Positions 48,801 to 59,099 of a DNA stretch of 64,000 bases are shown piece by piece; position 1 is the stretch's first letter; each line of letters starts with the position of its first letter. The notes beneath the pieces were generated by a model. It was not told where the DNA came from and did not search any database. It saw only the letters and a list, made by a program, of their open reading frames with translations. The position numbers and the translations under genes were made by a program. Where the stretch lies: contig NC_134456.1 of NCBI RefSeq assembly GCF_047948215.1, positions 15,904,230 to 15,968,229 of the forward strand, in the 5' to 3' direction. This DNA is from Lycorma delicatula (taxonomy: Eukaryota; Arthropoda; Insecta; Hemiptera; Fulgoridae).

Positions 48801-49545
48801 CTTTCATTTTTATACCCATTGCTTCATCATCAAATTTTATTAATACAGCTTTTGGTAACTCACCCCTTTCCACTTGGTGCTTTCATAGGGCAGGCCATTT
48901 GAATTTCTTTAAAATTCCCATAATGCTGTTAACTAAACCATCAGAAATCGATATATTACACCTTAACATACCTCTTGAACCCTCTACTAACTGTACATTA
49001 TCTAAAAGGCCCACACAGTTATTTATTGATGTCTACTGTAATAACATTCCTGGGGGAAGTTTTCCCACATGTTGATGTTGCTAATAATATAAACCCTGTT
49101 TATTTTTTACATCATATCACTCATAATATTATTATATTCATCAATTATTATATTCATATTAATTTAATAGTTGGGATTATTCTTACAGTATTTCCATCTA
49201 CAATTTGCCTGTTAAAGGTATAGGTCTTATAGGTCTGTTAAAGGGTTTGCAAAGCATATCCATTTGGCCAGTTGTAATCTTGCCAAAACGCAAGTTATTT
49301 AATAAATCAATGAACTGCATGTCATTTCTTTGTCTCATGCTAATTTTAGTTCAAAAATGAAAACTGAAGCCACAGATTTATTCCTGCTTCACACCAAGGA
49401 GGTTGAACAAAACACAAATTGTCTTTGACAGGAGGCAGCTGCATTATATCACCAAAAAGGAGCACATCAACTCTGCTGAATAATTTATCATTGTTATTAA
49501 TCAGACACAGAAAATTAAGAAATAATTGTTTTAAAAACAAAAAAT
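48790..49545 (-). pseudogene. PIF1-like helicase relic, probably from a Helitron
   Basis: Minus-strand pieces fall in family order. 49475-49380 has VDVLLFGDIMQLPPVKDNLC, the helicase motif with the GD.MQLPPV core. 49335-49215 has MQFIDLLNNLRFGKITTGQM. 49020-48900 has NVQLVEGSRGMLRCNISISD and GLVNSIMGILKKFKWPA, the C-terminal PIF1 motif region. Frames shift between pieces, and Walker A is not present. In insects such text usually comes from the Hel part of Helitron RepHel proteins; no Rep part was found. It lies in the GLUT1 intron on the same strand as the gene. Confidence 0.8.
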
Positions 49546-49977
49546 GAAACCGACATCAAAATGTGCTAAAAAGTAAGAAATAATTTCATCCAAATACTTA
49601 ATTTCTTATCCACATTTTTGAATCGGCACCTGCCTCTACAAAATTAATTTCTAGAATTCCACACTGAAATACATGATCATACTTAAGTGGTACTTGAATG
49701 GACCTATAGAGGACATACATAAAAATATGAAATATTCATAAACAGAAAAGCAATCAAAGCACATAAATATTAATTCCAATGATGTATAATATTGGTACTG
49801 GTTTTTATGTAGTATATATATATATATATATATATATAGAGTATGTTATAAAAACAAATTTATATTATATCTAGAAATTAATTTGTAGAAGCAGGTGCCA
49901 ATTCAAACAAGTGTCTAAGGAATTAAATATTAGATAAAATTATTTCTTACTTTTTAGCGCATTTTGATGTTGGTTCC
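49546..49977. mobile_element. fold-back element with ~105-bp arms
   Basis: Left arm 49546-49654 (ACCGACATCAAAATGTGCTA … CACCTGCCTCTACAAAATTA) and right arm 49871-49977 (TAATTTGTAGAAGCAGGTGC … CGCATTTTGATGTTGG) are inverted copies with a few changes. The ~215-bp centre includes a (TA)n tract. It is non-coding. No clear target-site duplication could be fixed, so it may be a MITE or a large inverted duplication. Confidence 0.65.
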
Positions 49978-50161
49978 ACTTTTTTTTTAAATAATTATTT
50001 CATTTTCACCTGCTCTTCCCTCTTAGTAATGGTATACACACATTAATCTGTAAATGGTTTTGTTTTACTTTCAATCATAAAAAATCAGATGCATGGCGGT
50101 TGGCGGAGGAGTATTATAATAAATGTAAGGTATATGTTAAAAATAATTACAGACCATGAAA

Positions 50162-50251
50162 TTTTTGTGATTTATTTGAATAATTTTTTTTTATATGATA
50201 ATTTGTAGACATTTGCCTCAATGTTAATTTGGCCCAAAAATTAATGGTCAT
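50162..50251. repeat. 90-bp direct repeat, copy 1
   Basis: From TTTTTGTGATTTATTTGAAT to ATTAATGGTCAT this segment recurs at 52043-52133 with a few changes (GGCCCAAAAATT versus AGCCCAAGAATT). Copy 1 runs into the transposase relic that follows, so it is probably part of that transposon. Confidence 0.8.
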
Positions 50252-50650
50252 TGGCTAATGAGAACATGATAGCCCAAAAATTGCAGTCAATGCATGTTTG
50301 GTATGCATTGACTGCTTATGAAATGATCAGACCATTCGTCCTTGTCGAGCCAATGGTTAATAGCACCAGTTATCTAGACATGTTACAGGACAATACAGAT
50401 AAATTGAATTCGGCAACCCAATGTTTCTTCCAATAAGATGGTGCACCACCACACTGGAGTTTACATGTTAAGGATTACCTACATTAACAATTTCCTCAAC
50501 ATTGGATTGGCCATGATGGACCAATTCCCTGACTTCCTCGATAACCTGATGTTAATCAGGAGTCAGTTTGTCATAGTCAGGGTGTATGCAACAAAGGTTG
50601 TCAACATCAACAACTCCAGATATTGTTTGAAATGTATAGTATGAAATTGA
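50252..50650 (+). pseudogene. DUF4817-type transposase C-terminal relic
   Basis: The plus-strand frame reads QSMHVWYALTAYEMIRPFVL, VEPMVNSTSYLDMLQDN and ATQCFFQ. After a stop, the next frame carries the DGAPPHW-type catalytic block and …QFPQHWIGHDGPIP… text. This is the catalytic (DDE/D) C-terminal half of an insect Tc1/mariner-like family, probably the one represented at 35.7 kb. In-frame stops and a frame change make it dead. It sits in the GLUT1 intron in antisense orientation. Confidence 0.75.
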
Positions 50651-51146
50651 ATATTGTCTAGACATTTTACATGCCACAAAAGTTGCTCATGTGAAACTTG
50701 TTTGAAGTTAATAAAACTTGAAAATAAAACTCTTTGAAATGCTCTGTTCAACAATAAAACATGCAAGTATATTACTTACATTTATATAACTTCTTTATAT
50801 TTTATGGTCATTTTAATACTAATAATATAAATAAAAGTAAATAATTAAAAGTAAACTTTAGATGTTTAATTTTATGTAAGTGGTGTAAATAATGTATTAA
50901 AGTGATATTGTTTAAATAGGCTAAGAAAGGTTAGATATGATTTCTAACTTTGTTTAGTAGAAGCTTTCTGCCAAAGCTTAAATTTTATTATCTGGTAAAG
51001 TATTAGTGATAATTTAATATATACATATTTAAACAAGTAAGACAACTGATACAGGCATTTATGAAGATATACTTTTTAAGTAAAAATATCTACTACCAGG
51101 AAGAACATTATATGAAAATTTTTAAAGATTAATACATAAAAGTTAC

Positions 51147-51350
51147 CTGAAGAGGAAGGAATCCTAAACCAACAAAAAAGTTTGCTGTCCAGTTTATCAT
51201 TACAGCTAAACTTGTTGCAGTTGGCCGTGCAGATTGGTTGAACAATTCAGCTACTAAGAACCAAGGTATTGAACCAGGTCCAACAGCAAACATAATTACA
51301 AATGCCATCACATGGAATATGCTAACATATGATACCCATTTATAACTACC
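51147..51350 (-). CDS. Glut1: GLUT1-type sugar transporter, penultimate coding exon
   Basis: On the minus strand a TTTTGTTTCAG acceptor precedes 51350 and a CAG|GTAACT donor follows 51147. The 204 bp are exactly 68 codons, phase 0 to phase 0. GSYKWVSYVSIFHVMAFVIM is a membrane helix, and GPGSIPWFLVAELFNQSARP is the GPGPIPWF…E.F.Q..RP signature of class I GLUT carriers, between helices 10 and 11. NWTANFFVGLGFLPLQ is helix 11. The Pro-Trp-Phe and Arg-Pro positions are conserved, so the protein looks functional. Earlier exons must lie at higher coordinates and were not found up to 64000, so they are either beyond the window or missed. Confidence 0.93.
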
Positions 51351-51838
51351 CTGAAACAAAAAGAAAACATATTTAACAAGTGTGAAATAATTTAGATCAT
51401 AAAAAAGCACAAATAACTGAATAATTTAATAATATTATTTTGATATTTAAATAGTCGATACAAGATCTTGACAATTTTTGAAAAGTAATAAACTGTATGA
51501 AGTGAAGCTTAAGTATTAATTTATTGTTACTCAACAATCTGCTCCATTTGCCAGCCTGCTTGGAGAACTACATTATTGATATGACTCTAGTTGTTTTCTT
51601 ATGACTTCAGTTAATTAATGTTCCTAATTTAACATACACTTTATATAAATCTGGGCTTAATATACTCTTTGGGTTAAAGATAACTACAAAGAAAATTGTC
51701 ACATAATAATAAGTCTGAAGGACTGGCTGTGGATCACCTTGGTCAGCATGGTCATAGAACATCTACCCCTCTGGAATCAAATGACTTCTCTCTTTTTCTG
51801 TTTAGCCTCCGAAACCACCGTAAGGTAGGTGATTGAGT

Positions 51839-51892
51839 GATGGTGTGATTCCAGCAGGGTGGGGCAACCCACCCTGCTGGAATCACACCATC
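51839..51892. repeat. perfect 25-bp inverted repeat, 4-nt loop
   Basis: GATGGTGTGATTCCAGCAGG plus GTGGG at 51839-51863 is exactly complemented at 51868-51892, with GCAA between. It adjoins a SINE scrap. With this length and no mismatch it would extrude or transcribe as a stable hairpin, and it looks like a recent local inversion-duplication. Confidence 0.9.
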
Positions 51893-52042
51893 TTGTGATC
51901 TATGACAATGTAATTCTGAAGCAAGAAAGTTCTTTAATTCCATGTACCAAACGATGATATCAATGAGACTAAACGTCTACCAACTTGAAAGAAATAAGGA
52001 CCTATGATCCTATTACTTGCTCTACCTAAGCAGATAACATCG

Positions 52043-52133
52043 TTTTTGTGATTTATTTGAATAATTTTTTTTTTATATGATAATTTGTAGACATTTGCCT
52101 CAATGTTAATTTAGCCCAAGAATTAATGGTCAT
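52043..52133. repeat. 90-bp direct repeat, copy 2
   Basis: Matches 50162-50251; see that entry. Here no transposase sequence follows. Confidence 0.8.
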
Positions 52134-52585
52134 GGCAAGAATTATTTTTATACTTTATAACTGTAATTTACATAAAACATTTTGTTAAAATTTTTTCCAT
52201 CAACTATATCATTTATAATAATTGTAATTGAGTTTCTGAAGATAATGATGGTCAGTAGACAAGACTGATTCTCCCAAGTATTAATTTTGGGGTGCAGGGA
52301 CCATTTAATTAATCAAAAATTTAAAACTTCCATTCCAGAATTTGAAGTCATTTACTCCCTAATTTGCAAACCACAATTCAAACTATTTCTCTGTTCTAGA
52401 AAGGGAAGATAACAAAAAAAATATTCTTGAAAATTTGTATTCTACCCCGTACACTAATGTATTACCACCTAAAATCATTCTTGCAATCACACAGTTTCTT
52501 CTATTGAAATTCATAAAAATACTTTCTTAAAAAGAAAAAAATAACTATCTGATTAATTATAAACTGATTTCAAAACATTAGTTAC

Positions 52586-52740
52586 CTTTCTTGGGGAGAC
52601 TTGCATAAATCTGCTTGTTCAGAGTAGAACAGAATAGCATCATCTGATGATAAATCACCTTTAATAAAAGCTGCATCACATGATTCCCAGAACTTATTGT
52701 CACATACAATTTGAGGTTTTAATTTTGCTTTTTCTTTCCA
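52586..52740 (-). CDS. internal exon of an unidentified gene
   Basis: The acceptor TTATAG precedes 52740 and a GAAAG|GTAAC donor follows 52586. The 155 bp are open from phase 0 and end in phase 2. The 51 residues (WKEKAKLKPQIVCDNKFWES, then DAAFIKGDLSSDDAILFYSE and QADLCKSPQE) are charged, helical-looking, rich in Trp/Phe/Cys, and unlike chance AT-rich translation. It joins in phase with the exon at 53261. From memory, the text is reminiscent of the C-terminal part of spatacsin (SPG11), a lysosome-biogenesis protein, but this is a weak suggestion. Confidence 0.6.
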
Positions 52741-53260
52741 CTATAACACATTGAACAGTTTAAATTATTAACTTTAAATAAAAAAAGATAACAAAAGCAT
52801 TATCTTATAAATTAAATGTAAAAAGCTGTTACACAAAATCAGTTGCAGACAAAACAAAATTTAACAATCCAGCAATACTCAAAGAAAAGTTGTTTACTTG
52901 CATATTTGTTTACACTGCAACAAAAGTAATGAAATGAAGCATTATCTTTTAAAACTGACATTGACTTAGTAAAATTAGCAAATAATAAATGCCAACTGCA
53001 TGCTGTGAATTTGCATCCAGTGTAGTTTTACTTTAGTGATCCATAGATATCAGATTCTACGTGATATTGCCATCAAACACTTCATCCTGCTATCATTCAA
53101 CTTTAGGATGCTATTCCTTGAGATGTTTCAAGTAATGAACCTTAAGGTTGCAAGGACATAGTTTATAATACTACCCATGAACTGAAGCACAACTAATCTT
53201 CAAAGTAGTGCCAACTGATAAATGAATAAAAAAAAAACTATTAAATGAAATTAGGATTAC

Positions 53261-53471
53261 CTCAACAGTCAATATAGGGCCATGAGGAAGTCCAGCAATT
53301 GTAGAAAAGTTGTGAGCAATTTCAAATTTATGACTATAAAAAGTTTTTCCAATTGTTTCTCCAGCTGAAAATTTTGGTTATCAGTACAAATTAAAGTATA
53401 ATCTAAGGTCAATCCCTCTTTAGCTAGACACTCAGTCAAAGAAAGTAATAACTGGAAGTCAGGAACATTTA
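53261..53471 (-). CDS. upstream exon of the unidentified gene, frame anomaly inside
   Basis: The acceptor GGTTCCAG precedes 53471 and a GTTGAG|GTAATC donor follows 53261. The downstream half reads GETIGKTFYSHKFEIAHNFS and TIAGLPHGPILTVE and joins in phase to the 52740 exon. The upstream half is coding-like in another frame (VPDFQLLLSLTECLAKEGLT, LDYTLICTDNQNF). The frames meet at CCAAAATTTTCAG near 53367, which itself looks like an acceptor. So there is either a one-base indel (decay or assembly error) or an alternative exon start there. A helical solenoid protein is likely; identity unknown. Confidence 0.5.
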
Positions 53472-53479
53472 CTGGAACC

Positions 53480-53756
53480 AAAAATCAGAACATTAATTAA
53501 TTAGTATTTTTCTAGCATTTACTAAAAAATAAAGAAAAATTAAAAAAATTCACATCAGGCCAATATTTGAACCAAACAATAACAAACTAAAGTAATTTAA
53601 ATTTACAAAATAATTTTAAAACAAAAACTTCAGTGAAAAAACATTTTTCTCCCACCAAAAAAGTTTTTTATTACTAATCAGAAATCTTTTTCTTTATTTT
53701 TCCTAATATGTATGTTGCAATCTGAACAATAAGCACCCCCCCCCCCCTGAACCAAT
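53480..53756. other. AT-rich DNA, poly(C) tract
   Basis: Nothing coding. CCCCCCCCCC at about 53737-53747 is unusual in this composition and may mark a difficult-to-read site. Confidence 0.5.
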
Positions 53757-54003
53757 GAAATGATGGTTTTATATGACATGTAATCAGGTCAATGACTTGG
53801 TTGACCTGAATCTTGTACAGACTCAGGTCAACCATTCCTGAGACGTGTAGCTAATTGAACTCCCAACCACCAAAGTACACCAATATCCACTGTATAGTAT
53901 TCAAATCCACGTAAAAGTGACTAACTTTTACTAGGATTTGAATCTCAGAACCATTGACTTCAAAAATCAGCTGTTAAATAACTGATTTGTAAGATGAGTT
54001 GAG
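53757..54003 (-). mobile_element. SINE copy related to the one at 12.7 kb
   Basis: The inverse complement aligns with 12730-12930: AACTCATCTTACAAATCAG, the B-box-like ATTCAAATCCTAGTAAAAG, CGTGGATTTGAATACTATAC, TTGGTGTACTTTGGTGGTTG and GTTGACCTGAGTCTGT. The shared 3' module is absent. Inside it AGGTCAA…TTGACCT strings form a local inverted repeat near 53785-53835. Confidence 0.7.
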
Positions 54004-54183
54004 CTGAATAAGAAATTTATTATACATAATACTACTGCACATACTTTTTATTATACTATTATATTAGTATTTTATTGTACTATTTTATATTACACATGTT
54101 TGCATACATTTTATATATAAATAAATAAAAAATAAAAAAAATATGTAAAATTATATACAAGATTTCTGTAAGAAATATTTTTC

Positions 54184-55556
54184 TTTGTCTTCAGTCATTT
54201 GACTGGTTTGATGCAGCTTTCTAAGATTCCCTATACAGTGCCAGTCATTTCATTTCGGTATACCCCTTACATCCTACATCCCTAAAAATTTATTTTACGT
54301 ATTCCAAACGTTACCTGCTTGCACAATTTTTCCCATCTACCTGTCCCTCCAATATCAAAGCGACTATTCCAGGTTACCTTAACATATGGCCTATAAGTCT
54401 GTTTCTTCTTTTAGCTACATTTTTCCAAATGCTTCTTTCTTCATCAATTTGCCACAATGCCTCTTCATTTGTCACTCTTTCCACCCTTCTGATTTTTTAC
54501 ATTCTCCTATAGCATCACATTTCAAAATCTTCTAATCTTTTCTTCTCAGGTACTCCGATCATCCAAAGTCTCACTTTCATATAATGCTATGCTCCAAACA
54601 TATAATTTCAAAAATGTTTTCCTGACGTTTAAATTTATTTTTGATGTAAGCAAATTATATTTCTAACTAAAAGCTTGTGTCACCTCTGCTATTTATACTG
54701 GTCCTGCTTCATCCATCTTTAGTAATTCCAATTCCCAAGTAATAAAATTCTTCTACCTCCATAGTCTTTTCTTGTTACTGTTCGGGACAGGGAACATCCT
54801 TATCTGACTCCTTTTTTATTACTGCTTCTTTCTTATGCTCTTTGATTATTAATGTTGCAGTTTTGTTCCTGTAAATGTTAGCAATTGGTTTTCTATCTCT
54901 AATTGAACCCTAAATTTTTTAAAATGCTGAACATTTAATTCCAGTCTACATTATCAAATGCCTTTCCTAAGTCTATAAATGCTATGCATGTTGATTTGTT
55001 TTTCTTTAATCTTCCTTTTCTACTATTAATCTTAGCACTAAAATTGCTTCCCTTGTCCCTATACTTTTCCTGAAACCTAATTGGTCTTCTCCTAACACTT
55101 CTTCCACTCTCCTCTCAATTCTTTTGTACAGAACTCTAGTTAAAATTTTTGGTGCATGAGCAGTTAAGCTAACTGTTCTGCATTCTTCACATTTATCTGC
55201 CTGCTTCTGCTTTCTTTGCTATCATGACAATAACACTCTTTTTTTTTTAAGTTTGACAGAACTTCCCCTTTTTTGTAAATATTACACACCAGTTTATATA
55301 ATCTATTTATCACTTCCTCACCTGCATTGTGCAGTAATTCTGCACGTATCCCATCTATTCCAGAAGCCTTTCTCCCATTCAAATCCTTTAATGTTCTATT
55401 AAATTCAGATCTCAGTATTGTATCTCTCTTTTCATCCTCTTCTTCTCCCTCTTCTTCCTCTATAGCAGCAGATTCTAATTCATTTCCTCCGTATAACTCT
55501 ACCACCTATCAACCTTTTTCTTTCATATTAAAAATCAGTGCACCATCTTTATTTAA
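54184..55556 (-). pseudogene. old RTE-like LINE copy, 3' part
   Basis: Collinear with 31741-33390 of the full-length LINE, beginning with the same TCTTCAGTCATTTGACTGGT end. It holds reverse-transcriptase pieces broken by many stops and small deletions; the block with the FADD catalytic motif (about 54770-54790) is deleted. A 113-codon remnant frame at 55505-55164 includes LKDLNGRKASGIDGIRAEL. Much more diverged than the 31.7-kb copy, so an older insertion. It is interrupted at 55557-57095. Confidence 0.88.
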
Positions 55557-55561
55557 CACAT

Positions 55562-57090
55562 TGTTTACGCTGTTTTAGCGTAAAGTTTCCGTTATTTTCT
55601 ATGAATTCCAAGCTAGGGTGGGTCCCGTTGTTTTGTTACAGGAACGTTAAATTTGACTTTTGTTTCGTATTTTTGGGTTTGTCAAAACTACCTGTTTTAT
55701 TATTTGTTCTCGTGTTCGACCCTCCCTCCGTCATCCTTAGTGACCGCGTCCATTCTTCTATCAAATTATTTTTGACTACCCTTTTCATACACCTGTTATT
55801 CTTTCGTCCCCTTACTAATACATGCACACATCTCTTGTCTTTTACACACACTCTCTCCTGTCCACTACCTGGATCTGGTTTCCCCCTTTTTCTTTCACCA
55901 TCTTTTCGGCAGAGTAGATCCAACATCTCACCAGTGCAGTCGCCTATGGCCATACTCTCCTGCAAACTTTGTGGTAATATTCTCATTCAAGCAGAATCTC
56001 AAAACTCGTCACTACACATCTGAGATTCTATGCATCATTCTACCACCAAACCACATCACACCTCTGTATTCCTGATACACCAGTGCGGACTACGCCCAGG
56101 ATTACATATGTATTCATATGTACTTGCTTTTACGAATTCATCTCTTGCTAATATTTGTGTGTGATACAGGCAAGTGCAAATTATTCATTATTATTCATAT
56201 TAAACGTTTATGTTATCCTTGTTCATGTGTAGCCCAGTTTATGGGTTATTAAATGCAAACTATCGTTCTCATCAAATCTACTTTTAATTTAAACACTACT
56301 TCAGAATTATAAAACTTATGTGCGATATATTTCATATATTATTATTGATAACTATTATTATATTTCGTGTTGTTCATCAAAAGTTCATGTTCAAACGTCA
56401 GTTACTCAGAGCAAATTACCTTTACTTGAAAGGTTTATTGCAATCAACTCTATCATTTAATCTAATTTAACTTGTTAATCGCCGAGATTAATTCTTATCT
56501 ATTCATGCATTGAATTCATATTCTCTTAAATTAATCTAAAGAATAATACTCCTGATATGAAGTTATGTTTTTGTACTTCTTTGTAACTTAATATTTTCAA
56601 GAAAGCTTATTATTAGAATAAATTCTATTTATATTATTATTTATTTTAATGTGATTATATTGTGATTTAACGCCTTCTATACTGAAATTATTGTAATTAA
56701 TGTTTCCTAACCTAATGAAATCTGTTCATTGCTAATCTTCATAGTACAGTACATGTTAGTAGTGCAACTGTTTTCCAGTTCAACTTTCTGTTGAGTTTAT
56801 GTCTTAAGTATTTAATTTGAAATTAAGGTGTTTTACGTTCTCTTATTTTCAGGCTCTGTTACATTGTGTATTTTAAAAAAGGTCTATTCATGTATTTTTG
56901 TATTTAACAGCATTATTCCTTTGTTGATTCAGCTGATATGTTAAGTATTATTAAGTTATGTTAATTTCATAATTTCCTGTTATGTTTTAAGATTATGATT
57001 ATAACATAAGTTCATTTGTTACACTTTCAATAAAGTCCAATTTCTTTTGGCAAATACTAGCTGTGTGTTTTTTGTTAACTTTACCCAACA
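55562..57090 (+). mobile_element. solo-LTR-like insertion, 1,529 bp
   Basis: It begins TGTTTACGCTG and ends TTACCCAACA, giving TGTT…AACA termini. CACAT is present exactly at 55557-55561 and 57091-57095 as a 5-bp target-site duplication, and removing the element with one copy restores the LINE alignment. CAATAAAG near 57030 is a plausible poly(A) signal for plus orientation. No long conserved protein is encoded; the 161- and 116-codon frames inside are on opposite strands and unrecognised. These are the features of a solo LTR. Its family (BEL, Gypsy or Copia) is not identifiable, and it is not the candidate LTR at 25.6 kb. Confidence 0.75.
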
Positions 57091-57095
57091 CACAT

Positions 57096-58125
57096 TATTT
57101 GATTTTAACTTATGTACCACAAATTCTCCTTAACTTTCCTGTATGCTCTGTCTATTTTACTAATGATCATTTCTCATTTGACTTCTGAACACTTTTCTTT
57201 CAACCACTCTTCTTTTGCTAATTTACACTTCCTGTTATAGAATTTCTTAATTGTCAATAGTTGCTTTTACCTTCTTCATCACTAGCATTCATATATTTTC
57301 TACGTTAATCCATTAGCGATATTCCTCTGATATCCAAGGTTTGCTACCAGTTCTCTTTGTTCCTCCTAATTTCACTTCTGCTGATTTAAGAATTTTCTTT
57401 TTAACATTCTTCCATTTTTCTTCTATAATTTCTACCTTATCTTTTTTACTCTGATCTCTTGTGATGTCATCCTCAAAAATCTTCTTTATCTTCTCTTACT
57501 CAAGCTTCTCACCAATTCATCTGACATATTTTTTTTAGATTTTTAAACCCCAATCTACATTTCATTATCACTAAATTACGGTCACTATCAATGTTTAATC
57601 CAAGATACACTTTGCACTCAAAGAGTTGATTTCTAAATCTTTACTTAACCATGATATAATATCTTATACCTTGCAGTATCGCCCGGCTTTTTCCATGTGT
57701 GTATTCTTCTATTATGATCTTTAAACTAGGTGTTGGCAAGTACAAAATTATACTTCATGCAAAACTCAATAAGTCTGTCCCCTCTTTCATTTTTTTTGCC
57801 TAGCTCGTATTCACCCACAATATTTCCTTCCTTGACTTTTCCAATGTTTCAATTATTATTAAATTTTCATCCCCTTTTATGTGTTAATTGCTTCATCAAT
57901 TTCTTCATATACACACACTATCTTATCATCATCAGGGGCACTTGTAGGCATACATACATTTACAATCGTTGTCAGCTTAAGTTTTGATTTAATCCTGATT
58001 ACCATTATTCTATTGCTAAGCTTTTTGAGATACTCTACTCTTCTTCTTGTTCTCTCTAATCTTCTTGTTCATTACGAAACCCACTCATGCCTGCCCTTTA
58101 TTTAACACAGAAATATTTTAAAAGA
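57096..58125 (-). pseudogene. old RTE-like LINE copy, 5' (endonuclease) part
   Basis: Collinear with 33390-34400 of the full-length LINE: linker and APE-type endonuclease text in broken frames, including the counterparts of the SDHNLV and IDYIMVK regions near 57560-57680. The first ~570 bp of the element (N-terminal endonuclease and leader) is missing, so the copy was 5'-truncated or eroded at about 58125. Confidence 0.88.
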
Positions 58126-58279
58126 AATAATAATGATTGCAATTTTTAAATTTCTATTTAAATTGTTTTTCTATATTTTCATGAAAAAAAAACCGCATTA
58201 AAAAATTTACTACTTCATAAAAATTCATTCACAACACCTGAACACTTGAATTGATGTTGTCATCATCAATAGTGCCATC

Positions 58280-58820
58280 TAAAAATAAAACGTTTTTATT
58301 ATTTGAATATTCCTCCCACATAATACAATCTTCAGTTCCATTTAATGTATTGCTAATACAACATTTTTAAATCCTTGTCTAATGCTATCTGGTGTTATCA
58401 AGCTTCATAACTTAATAATCCACTTACGTAAGCTCACGTAAGATTTTTTATTCTTCCAGTATGAGTTAGGTGATGACCGTTGCTTTGCATCCGACTATTA
58501 TAATTTCTTTTAAGATTATCTTTAAAAGGCTTGTTCACAACTCCATCCAAAACTTGTAACAGTGAAGTCATACCACTAGGTATTGTAACTAAATCCATGT
58601 TTAGTGCTTTTACTTCCTATTTTACATTTTCGGTCACATGACTGCTGAATCAGCTAATATTAACATGGATCGCAGTCTCCTATGACCTAAGTTTCTGGAT
58701 CAAACCATTTCAAGCCAATCTTTGATCAAAGACACAGCCAACCAACCTTTTTCATTCACTTGTATAATAATGTTTTTGGTAGTTTTCATTTGAAAAGTTT
58801 TGCTCTTTAAAACAACAAAA
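58280..58820 (-). pseudogene. pogo/Tigger transposase, catalytic C-terminal relic
   Basis: The minus-strand reading from 58610 gives NMDLVTIPSGMTSLLQVLDG, VVNKPFKDNLKRNYNSRM and HLTHTGRIK, the very conserved end of the DDE_1 domain of pogo/Tigger transposases with its third acid (in VLDG). Lower down come DKDLKMLY and DGT-type text. Higher up (58620-58800) is SSHVTENVK and weaker text of the preceding catalytic block. Stops are frequent. The second acidic block is hard to identify. Confidence 0.82.
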
Positions 58821-58867
58821 AGTGGCAATTGTCATTCAAGGCTAACATCTGTGTTTGTATGTGTGTG

Positions 58868-58890
58868 CACACACACACACACACACATAC
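58868..58890. repeat. (CA)n microsatellite
   Basis: About ten CA units inside the pogo relic. Confidence 0.9.
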
Positions 58891-59099
58891 CTTAATGTTT
58901 ATATGTGTGTTTTATTTTCATTTGTTTTTATTAACACAGATTTTTCACCTTATGTGTTTAAAGGCATGTCAAAAAAATGGGAGTTTGATCAGAATTACAA
59001 ATTCTATCCAGTGGATAACTACATGTATTTTTTTTTTTTTTTTTAATTAATAATGTGTTTCTGGAAAACAATCATTTTTTCCTTGTAATCCACTGGTAA

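Larger units (their letters stand above)
46070..51146 (-). other. 5.1-kb intron of the GLUT1-type gene
   Basis: GTAACT at 51146-51141 and TATAG at the 46070 side give a GT-AG intron read on the minus strand. It contains a PIF1-helicase relic, a fold-back element, a transposase C-terminal relic and several hairpins, all listed separately. The stretch 46090-48480 shows nothing coding. A less AT-rich piece at 46735-46990 and 20-50-bp palindromic strings at 47190-47350 are unassigned. Confidence 0.75.
51352..52580. other. intronic or intergenic AT-rich DNA with a SINE scrap
   Basis: No coding exon recognised. The stretch 51780-51830 resembles the 3' module of the SINE family (GTTTAGCCTCCGAAACCACC), and a 25-bp perfect palindrome follows it. 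Confidence 0.45.

Noticed and set aside
55538..56023. 161-codon plus frame and 116-codon minus frame (55636-55986) in the solo-LTR-like block
   Set aside because: They overlap on opposite strands, cross the insertion border, and show no domain; openness follows from the less AT-rich composition.
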